Shown one piece after another: positions 56,700 through 64,000 of a stretch of DNA of 64,000 nt. The stretch is taken from assembly GCA_030549495.1 (NCBI GenBank), contig JAUIRK010000913.1:186001-250000 (forward strand), given 5' to 3'. Every line of letters starts with the position of its first letter. The stretch's first letter is position 1. The notes under the pieces are model-generated. The model saw only the letters and a list, made by a program, of their open reading frames with translations. It searched no databases and was not told where the DNA came from. The stretch comes from Nectonema munidae. Taxonomy: Eukaryota; Nematomorpha; Nectonematoida; Nectonematidae. Position numbers and translations under genes: made by a program.

Positions 56700-57270
56700 T
56701 GAAGAAATAATTTTCCCACCTCTTCATCTCAAGCTAGAACTGATTAAACAATTTGTTAGAGCAGTTCTTAAAGAAGGGAATTGGTTTAAGCTTATATGTA
56801 AAACATTTTTTACCTTAAGTTATAAAATAAAAGCTGGTGTCTTTGATATGGTCCAAATTAAAAAGTTAATATGGTGTCAAAGCTTTACGAACTTAATGAA
56901 TTAAATAAAAGAAAAAGTCTGGAATGCATTTGTGACAGTTGTGAAAGAATTTTTAGTATAAATGAAAGAGATTCAAACTCGAAAGATTTAATGGAAAATT
57001 TACTTAAAAGTTTTCGTCTTTTACGTTTTCATATGAGCATAAACATTCATTTACTTAAAAGCTAACTTAATGATTTTTCTGTTAATCTTGGAGTTTAAGA
57101 TGGACATTTTGAATGGTTTCATCAAATATGAAAGTCATGTAGGTAATATTAAGGCTGGCTACTGTTCTATAATTAAAAAAATATTTAACAGGAAACATTC
57201 TAGACCCTCTCGAAGGAATAATTTTGTAGGTCTTATTAGATTTTTAAATAATAGTGTTAATTTTTATTAA
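56700..57270 (+). pseudogene. Unclassified CACTG-transposon protein, copy 3
   Basis: Plus-strand frames give PPLHLKLELIKQFVRAVLKE, GNWFKLICKTFFTLSYKIKA and GVFDMVQIKKLI near 56730-56870. Further on come SKDLMENLLKSFRLLRFHMS near 56980, DGHFEWFHQI near 57100 and AGYCSIIKKIFNRKHSRPS near 57150. Order and spacing match the family seen at 10957-13319 and 39540-40050, but the sequence is more diverged, so this is probably another subfamily. No terminal repeats were seen. Confidence 0.6.
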
Positions 57271-57597
57271 ATAAACTAAAATAAATACTGACCAATTTAA
57301 AATTTATTGTTATAGAACTAAGTAAACAATTCTAAACAAATGTACTATTCTTACAATAAAGCTTAAAATAATGGTTCGCTAAAGAATAGAAACTTGACGT
57401 GTTAGAAAAAATGTATTTCATATTAAAAATCTTCACCTAAAAACTAACAAACGCAATCATAAACATTTAATCATAAAAAGCTGTGTTATCTATCCTGTGA
57501 TCAGTATGAAAAATTTGCAAAGAAAAGTAAGCATACTAGTCCAATGATTATAAAATTTTATTTTATTGTTTTTCCCTTGAAATGCTAATTAAATTCC

Positions 57598-58107
57598 TTA
57601 AAAAATAAAATATAAAGAAGTTGTGGATAAAATTATGCAAGAAAATATCACAAACGCAATACCTTTATAAATGCGCTTTTGAAGAGATTGTTTCTCATCT
57701 TGTTTTGCCTTTTGAGTGCTGCTGCTATGCAAGCTTCTTCCTGGAGAAAACTCATTGAAAAGTTTTCTTCTAATTCTGTCTTTGCATAAGACGCTCTTAG
57801 CCTGGATGCCCTTGAGTTTTCCTGATTCAACGTCGTTTTTAACACAGCTTTGGAAAACTGTTTGGGAAGCGTTATTTATTTTGTTTCTCACGAAATATGG
57901 AGAAACTGTAATATCTCTAACAGAAGCATAAATTCCAGTACTACCACTTGGTGTCATTTTTGGGGTGACATTATAGCCGTAATTTTCATTTCCAAATGAT
58001 TTCATGAACGAATGTTTTTGAATAGATCCTGTTTTGAATGACCTTATTGTGCTTTTGCGGAGTAGACGAGGCGTACTTTGCACAGGTATGTGTACTGGAA
58101 AGGAAAT
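57598..58107 (-). CDS. Last exon of a predicted tail-anchored protein
   Basis: The exon starts in phase 0 after TTTTATTTTAG and is open for 169 codons to a stop at 57598. The translation starts ISFPVHIPVQSTPRLLRKST, contains NVTPKMTPSGSTGIYASVRD and SFGNENYGYNV. It ends in a basic stretch, then a single hydrophobic segment GIAFVIFSCIILSTTSLYFI, three residues or fewer before the stop. That layout is typical of C-tail-anchored proteins of the ER or nuclear envelope. SP/TP motifs suggest phosphorylation. Upstream exons would lie right of 58107 and were not found. The family is not recognised. Confidence 0.65.
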   Translation of the reverse strand: MSFPVHIPVQSTPRLLRKSTIRSFKTGSIQKHSFMKSFGNENYGYNVTPKMTPSGSTGIYASVRDITVSPYFVRNKINNASQTVFQSCVKNDVESGKLKGIQAKSVLCKDRIRRKLFNEFSPGRSLHSSSTQKAKQDEKQSLQKRIYKGIAFVIFSCIILSTTSLYFIF

Positions 58108-58662
58108 CTAAAATAAAATGAGTATATTATTATTTAAAATGTGTTACGGTTAGGGTTAGGATCGCTAATCCAAAAAAGTTAATCCTTAATAATTTATTAT
58201 AAAGGTGAATTTGGAGAAACATATACTTGGATGTTGGATTTTAGTTAATCACCTTCCATGGGATGATTCTAAAAACAAGCGCAAGCTTATTTACTACAAT
58301 TTTGCAGCAAAAGGAGAACACAGTAGACGGTGACACATGTATAAATCCTTAACGTTGACGTATCTGATGATTAAATATTTGGAAGTTTCGGAATGTTTAA
58401 ATATATTTCAATATGGTTAAATATAAATTTTACAAGCAAACCAAGCTAATCAATAGGTCTTTTCAGAAGTTTTTAGAATTCGTTTTTTAAATTTTCACAC
58501 CAAACCTGCATGAAATGTTTGTTATAGAAATTTGCACTTGCTACAGTGAACATAATGTGTTTAGCTGATAACTTTCACCTCTGGAGTGATAGCCTACGTT
58601 ACTGTTCGAAAAGAAATTTCGTCCTTTTCTTACCGCAAAATCTTATCGTAATATATAGAAAT
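58108..58662. other. Intronic or intergenic stretch, nothing recognised
   Basis: Contains a short GGTTAGGGTTAGG run at about 58149, too short to be telomeric. Nothing else was recognised. Confidence 0.35.
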
Positions 58663-59970
58663 TTGTTACTTCAGGAATACCACAAGGCTCAATACTAGAG
58701 CCACTGCTTTTCTCAATATTTATTAATGACTTACACTTATGCAATAAAAGACTAAATTATTTTAGTTATGCTGATGACCTTACTATAAACATTCCTTTTT
58801 CTTTATCTGATGAATCTATTTCTGAAAAATATTTTAATGATGAATTACAGGCTGTCTTTGATTGGTGTGATAAGAACGGAATGGTGATAAATGAAACAAA
58901 GTCGAAGTCTATGTTTTTTGGTAACCCAAATCTTCCTAACTGTGAAACTGAAGGACTTCTTTTTAAAGTAGTGAGATGTTATAACTTATTTGGCATCATA
59001 ATAGATGACAAACTTAAATGGAGTGAACACATCTTTTTCGTGAACAACAAGCTATCTAGAGTAAATGGCATTCTGAAAAGACTGAGGAACTGTCTTCCAC
59101 TTAATGTAAAAAAACTTATTTATAATTTTTTTTTATCATATGTTAGCTATTGTTTGACTCTCTGATGTCATACTAATATTTCAATTTTGACAAAATCTCA
59201 AAAGAAGGCTTTGAGGCATATGTATAGTGTAAATTCTATATCTCATACAAGTAATCTGTTTCATCACTCGGAATTACTTAAACTAGGAGATTTTTAAGTA
59301 CAAGTATAGTGTTTTTATAAGTACAGCTTGTGTGTTTCCATTTTAAAACTTTTTAATAACAAGTTACCAAGAATATTTGATAAAGTAATAAATTTTGCTT
59401 TCAGTAATACAAATTATAACTTACGTAACAAAAATATTGCTCTCATTCCGTATTATCAAAAAGTTGAGTTGTATCAAACATTGAACTTTAAACTCTCTGA
59501 TTTTTGGAACAAAAATCAATATTTACTTAACTATGTACATATGAATATTAGTACATTTTAAAAAGAAATTAAGTATTTGTATTTGTTTGAAAATCAAATA
59601 TCAAATGTATTTGGATAATTATTTATCAGAATGTTGTATAAATCATTGTTATTCGTGCCAACAGACATAAAATTACTGTATATAACTATAGTAAAGGAAT
59701 TATCTATCATATATTATATATTAACCTAGTATTTCTATTCTTTACATATCACAAACTATATGTATATTGTATATTAATCCATTATTTAGATTTTTTATTT
59801 ATCATATTTTGCGAGATTTCATACAAACGGCTACATGGCCTTTTGAAGTTTTGCAGTATTTTCATTTCTATTATTTACAATTGTTAATATCATAAAAAAA
59901 AATTTTCTGATTGTAAATTTTATTAATATGTGCGTTTTTTTCAATAAATTTTTCTTCTTCTTCTTCTTAA
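58663..59970 (+). mobile_element. 5'-truncated LINE with reverse transcriptase core
   Basis: Open from about 58672 to 59165: VTSGIPQGSILEPLLFSIFI, then NDLHLCNKRLNYFSYADDLT, FDWCDKNGMVINETKSKSMF and YNLFGIIIDDKLKWSEHIFF. PQGSxLxPLLFxIFINDL and YADD are the non-LTR reverse transcriptase motifs 4-5. A TGA replaces the expected Trp at 59163-59165, after which the frame continues (CHTNISILTKSQKKALRHMY). A frameshift near 59297 leads to the last piece ending near 59560. The 3' tail ends in a TTC repeat near 59955. This is one of the better-preserved LINE pieces here, yet it lacks everything upstream of the palm. Confidence 0.85.
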
Positions 59971-60182
59971 TAAAAAAATACCATTTTAAAAAAAAATATT
60001 CAAATTTTAAAAATAAATTCTAAACTTAATACTTGTTAAAGAATTAAAAAAGAATATAATTTTTTTATATATACGACGATTAAGACGGTTAATAAATATA
60101 TATTAGTGAAATTAAAGTATATAGTTAGTGAATATTAATACAGTTTGGCTATTAGGTATATTATAATTAAAGTATCTAGTTT

Positions 60183-60500
60183 CAGTGATTCCCAACCGGT
60201 GTGCAGCGGCAATAAAGGGTGGCGTAAGATTTTTTAAGAGTGCCGCCAAAATTGTGCAACTACTTTAAAACTTAACATTACATATTTGTATTATTATATT
60301 TTCTGTGATAGCAGGATCAGTATAAATTTTTTTATATGATCTCTGTATAAGGTATTGTTTCATCAATGCAGATGTAGAAATAAAAAAATTATAATAAAAA
60401 ATCTATGGAAATTTTAAATAAGTTTTTCCTCAAAGGGCGCCAGGAATTTTTAAAAGGCTCGCCAAGGGTGCCGCAAACTAAAAAACCCTTACTTTTAAAA
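60183..60500. repeat. hAT-like MITE
   Basis: The left end CAGTGATTCCCAACCGGTGT, then GCAGCGGC, matches the common hAT MITE start (CAGTGGTTCCCAACCxGTGxGCCGCGGC). The right end carries GGGTGCCGCAAACTAAAAAA. The termini pair poorly and no 8-bp duplication was found. Confidence 0.5.
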
Positions 60501-60609
60501 TTGAAAGATAAACCTAGTCTTTAATAATTAATTTTTATCAAATTATGCACATACGTAACTAAAAGTAAGGGGAGCCAACGATATATTTAAAAAGAATAAA
60601 TATTTTTTG

Positions 60610-61230
60610 ATTTGAACATTTTTCGATTCTTTGATTATTCGACAAATATAATATTTAAAATCGTGCAAATTGCAAAGTATAAATAATAACTTTTGTAACA
60701 TCGTATGAGGTAGCAAAATATGAACAGAAAGTTTGATATTTTTTGATTTTTTAAAGAATATTTTTCGATTCTTTGATTACAGAATTTTATTTTGATTATT
60801 TGACAAATATAATATTTAAAATCGTGCAAATTGCAAAGTATAGGTAATAACTTTTGTAACATCGTATGAGGTAGCAAAATATGAACAGAAAGTTTGATAT
60901 TTTTTTATTTTTTAAAGAATATTTTTCGATTCTTTGATTACAGAATTTTATTTTCATTATTTGATAAAATATATTATTTAATATCGTGAAAAAATTAATA
61001 ACTTATCTAACATCCTCTCCCCGAATGAGGTATATCAAATCTTACATCTAGCAAAATATGAACTGATAGGTTGGAGATGAATTATCGCGGTATACAGGTT
61101 GGAGATGAACCAACGTAGTATACAGGTATAATGTATATAAGTAATAACTTATGTAGCTTCGTCTCCCCGAATGAGGTATATCAAATCTTACATCTAGCAG
61201 AATGTGAAAAGAAAGTTGAACATTGTCTCC
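60610..61230 (+). repeat. Degenerate tandem repeat, about 150-160-bp units
   Basis: Units marked by TAATAACTTTTGTAACATCG recur at 60684 and 60845 (161-bp spacing, nearly identical) and, diverged, at 60996. The word GAATGAGGTATATCAAATCT, then TACATCTAGCA, recurs at about 61025 and 61169. The minus-strand frame at 60635-60877 is only a translation of this repeat. Confidence 0.8.
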
Positions 61231-61263
61231 CTAGTTATTTGTACATGGAATAGAAACCATCGT

Positions 61264-61400
61264 AGTATACAGGTTGAAGATAAATCATCTTAGTATACAG
61301 GTTGGAGATGAATCATCGTAGTATACAAGTTGGAGATGAATCATCGTAGTATACAAGTTGGAGATGAATCATCGTAATATACGGGTTCGAGATATATATA
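61264..61400 (+). repeat. 28-bp minisatellite, about 4.6 units
   Basis: Units starting AGTATACARGTTGGAGATGA begin at 61264, 61292, 61320, 61348 and 61376, an exact 28-bp period. Two related units occur inside the previous array near 61090-61125. It ends in a TA microsatellite. Confidence 0.9.
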
Positions 61401-62487
61401 TATATTTATTTCTGTAACATCCTTTCCACCTTGATCATATTTTGATTTTTAGAGCATAACTACAGCGATTTCTTAACTATTAGAAGGCTTGTAAAGTGTT
61501 AAAACTTTTCTTTATAATACTTGCTATCTTATAAGGTGAAAATTATATAAAAAATGAAAATTTACTCCATTAAAGGGATCTTCAATCTTTTTTTTAATTG
61601 TTGGAATAAGAGGAAAACTTGGATGCAAAAATGAATAGTATGCAACCATGCTTGACCATCCTAAAATAGGTCAAATTATAAGAAAATTTATGGTAGAATG
61701 ATGCAAATACAAATACTCTACAGTCTACTAGCTTGGGAAGTAAGCATGTCAAACCTTTTTTTTCTAATGGACCAATTTTAAATTTTAAGTAGCATTGCTG
61801 GGCCGCAAGCATAGCGATCTTAATTTTTGAAAAGTATAAAACCAAAAATTTATGAATAAATTAAAATGTCAAACTTTATTCAGGCAAATTAATAAGTCAT
61901 TTTGACTTTTGTTTTAAAATTTCTTCAACATCCTTTTGTATGTTACTGTTTTTTATTCTGAGAAGTTTAGATTGTTTCAGGGGTTTTTCATCTTTTTCAT
62001 AGATTAAGCAAATTACGTTTAAAACAGGAATTATTATGGAAGGAGGTTTTTTTTATTGATTTTAACTCAAATATGTTAGATCAGTGCATTCATTTTTTAT
62101 ATAAGTTATATACAAAGTAATATGTAAAATGCCTTTAAAGAATAAGGTCTTAATGCTATGCTAGTGAATGAGGAAATGAATAGCTAAATTTAAGTGCCTT
62201 GCCCACATTATTGAATGATCAATTAACTTGCATCTTGGGCGGGGATAAGGGATATTGATTTTCTTTCCAAGTGAAGTCGACGGGTTGCTCCACTCAGCAC
62301 CTTGTTTCAAATGCAACACTATTTTACAAAACAAATATTTCTATAAAATTTTTTGGTTGTTCGTGAAAACTTGATTTGAATTTTTTTCGTTTATGGTTCT
62401 GTATACTGTTGTAGATTCAATATTTTGACATTAAATTTAGTTTAGTAAACTATTATTATATTATGTGGCAAACAAATGTAAAAAATC
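61401..62487. other. Intergenic stretch, nothing recognised
   Basis: The minus-strand frame at 61594-61845 reads through a MITE-like GCTGGGCCGC stretch and is not convincing as coding. A GC-richer patch at 62225-62310 is unexplained. Confidence 0.35.
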
Positions 62488-62493
62488 TTTATT
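62488..62493 (-). terminator. Poly(A) signal of the XKR gene
   Basis: AATAAA on the minus strand, seven bases after the TAA stop of the candidate terminal exon at 62501-62626. Such close spacing of stop and signal is common in compact 3' UTRs. Confidence 0.45.
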
Positions 62494-62500
62494 TCAATAA

Positions 62501-62626
62501 TTATGTGAATAATATCACATCATTTGATCTACGAAACATGAAGCTTGAATGATAGGGTTCGACATCCCTCTGCTGTAAAGCTTTACTATCTTCATTTACA
62601 AAGCGAAAATCATCCATTCTTATCAT
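62501..62626 (-). CDS. Probable terminal exon (cytosolic tail) of the XKR gene
   Basis: After CGCTAAG the minus strand is open for 41 codons to TAA: MIRMDDFRFVNEDSKALQQR, then DVEPYHSSFMFRRSNDVILF. Composition is less AT-rich than the flanks and a poly(A) signal follows. Its phase (0) does not join directly to the phase-1 donor of the exon at 63454, so an intervening exon with the last XKR membrane segment would be needed. It could also be another gene's 3' exon. Confidence 0.45.
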   Translation of the reverse strand: MIRMDDFRFVNEDSKALQQRDVEPYHSSFMFRRSNDVILFT

Positions 62627-63453
62627 CTTAGCGTGTTTCGGCAAATAAACCACGTTAATTAACCAATTTCATCTCAGAAAAAGAGGACGAAATTAAGTAA
62701 GGTGACTTAAAATACCTTAAAATCAAGAAACGTGGTAAACTAGCGTTTATATGAATGCCATTAAATATAAAAATTTGAAGCGATAAAATTTCTATATGTG
62801 TAGGAATCTAAACGCAAGAACAATGGGTGGTAGCAGTTTTATTCTCCGAAAAATTTGATAACCATTTATTATGTTATATCCGATAATGAGATTTTGGTAG
62901 GCCAATAAATATTATGTAAAAGCTGTATAGTAAGACTGTTACGCTTGAGAGATTTCTTTGTTATTGTGTATATTTAAATGTATGTTCGTTTCTTTCTAAG
63001 CTTGAATATGTTCTATATACTCTCTTTGAAAGAAGGAGAAGGGATATCAATAAAAATATTTCTAATACTTTTATACTTGAAACTTTTATTGTAAACTGTA
63101 TAATTGCGAATTAAACTTTTTAAAAAGTTTTTTGCATTTGATGATTTTATTGACTTTTTCAATTTTTCTGAATCTATCCTTTTGTAATTATATTTTTTAG
63201 ATTTTATTAATGTCTAAGCTCAATTTTAGTGAAAACAAATCCATTTTGTTGAAACATAAATAATTTCAAAGATGCAACAAATAGTCTGATATAAATGAAT
63301 ACACAAAATGCGTGAAAACTGATTGATAGGCTCTACATTGAGCAAAAAATAGTTTATAATTTGCAACTAGAAAAAAATAAGTGTCTGAAAAATAAATGTT
63401 CTACCATTTTTGTGCACTCTAATGGGCCATTCATATTTATTAAGATGTCATAC

Positions 63454-63735
63454 CTATGATAAAGGCTAGAAAGGAAACGACCATACAAACTTCAAAGACT
63501 TTGGCCGATGTGGACGGCTTGTAATAAATCAGGGAAAAGAGAAAGGTGTTTTCAAAGGCGATCATGGCGTAAAATAGCATCATCTTCCAGCGACTTGTTC
63601 CCTGCTTTAAGTTGAAGAAAGAGAAGCTCATGATGACAGCGAACACACAACTAAAAATGCGGTCCCCTACGAATTCATCAAAAAAGGAAGTTCTTTGAAA
63701 GGTGATCCAGGTTAGCATGAGTAGCCAGTGCAGTG
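63454..63735 (-). CDS. XK-related (XKR) membrane protein exon
   Basis: The exon follows AAATTTAAG and ends at a GTATGA donor after ATAG (phase 1). The translation contains ALHWLLMLTWITFQRTSFFD, EFVGDRIFSCVFAVIMSFSF, FNLKQGTSRWKMMLFYAMIA and FENTFLFSLIYY. This matches the C-terminal half of XKR proteins (HWLxMxxWxxxQxTDF...FNxxxGxxYxFCFFNVKEGRxRxRMxxxYxxxLxEN). XKR proteins are multi-pass plasma-membrane proteins; some act as phospholipid scramblases. Upstream exons lie beyond the right edge. Confidence 0.85.
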
Positions 63736-64000
63736 CTTAAATTTGAATTACATTTAATTAAGAGAGGAAGTAATACTCAAAATCTTAGCATTTTCCCTTG
63801 GATTTTTATTTAATTTTGTATTATTATTATTATTATTCAAAGTTCAGTATATTGGAGGAAAGAAATAGCATGCATAGTATTTTTGCATAGTCATTAAAAA
63901 TCTTCCAGGACACTTATCGTTTAATTAAAACATTAAAATAAAATTTCATTGAATATTGTTTAAAATAGAGTTGAAATTATTTAACTATCAAATGAATCAT
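63736..64000. other. XKR intron, right edge of the window
   Basis: AT-rich, with a TAT trinucleotide run at about 63820-63837. No exon was seen. Confidence 0.5.

Noticed and set aside
58149-58162. Telomere-like GGTTAGGGTTAGG
   Set aside because: Only two units, and TTAGGG is not the expected arthropod telomere motif; chance is likely.
60635-60877. 80-codon minus-strand frame with internal repetition
   Set aside because: It only translates the 161-bp tandem repeat.

Overview
This window is strongly AT-rich animal DNA with short, intron-split coding exons, long introns and a dense mix of decayed DNA transposons and LINEs. An arthropod is likely; a copepod-like crustacean would fit the transposon mix, but that is inference only. 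No viral or LTR-type element was recognised.

Left part (about 1.6-36.7 kb): one host gene on the minus strand, procollagen-lysine 2-oxoglutarate 5-dioxygenase (PLOD / lysyl hydroxylase). I recovered ten consecutive coding exons by eye (36355-36652, 23450-23598, 20806-20920, 18736-18787, 16156-16289, 13826-13886, 9018-9127, 8864-8968, 5755-5892, 1601-1722). Every splice junction has AG/GT borders and all reading phases chain. They encode about 428 residues: a secretory leader, the whole glycosyltransferase domain and the start of the accessory domain. The first exon (start codon) was not found, and the 3' exons carrying the Fe(II)/2-oxoglutarate catalytic domain must lie left of the window. 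Nearly everything else in this part is intronic: a Tc1/mariner-like relic, two RTE-like LINE fragments, a pogo element, a MULE fragment, a CACTG-ended unclassified transposon, two gutted Tigger elements, piggyBac elements of at least two families, MITEs, a long hairpin, and an unidentified membrane-protein ORF on the opposite strand.

Middle part (37-53 kb): hAT, piggyBac and LINE debris, a second copy of the unclassified transposon, a tRNA-derived SINE (two copies), and a 1.5-kb satellite array with a three-monomer higher-order structure.

Right part (53-64 kb): further minus-strand host exons. These are a Ser/Thr-Pro-rich terminal exon (53536-53954), the last exon of a predicted tail-anchored protein (57598-58107), and an XK-related (XKR) protein exon (63454-63735) with a probable terminal exon and poly(A) signal at 62488-62626. 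Between them lie a hAT deletion derivative, a third copy of the unclassified transposon, a LINE reverse transcriptase, a hAT-like MITE and two tandem-repeat arrays.

The most interesting signals are: (1) a multi-copy element family whose protein I know only as an uncharacterised arthropod protein, here flanked by long CACTGG terminal inverted repeats and a TTA duplication, which marks it as a cut-and-paste transposon; (2) the A-B-B higher-order satellite; (3) the PLOD gene split into tiny exons across more than 35 kb of transposon-filled introns.
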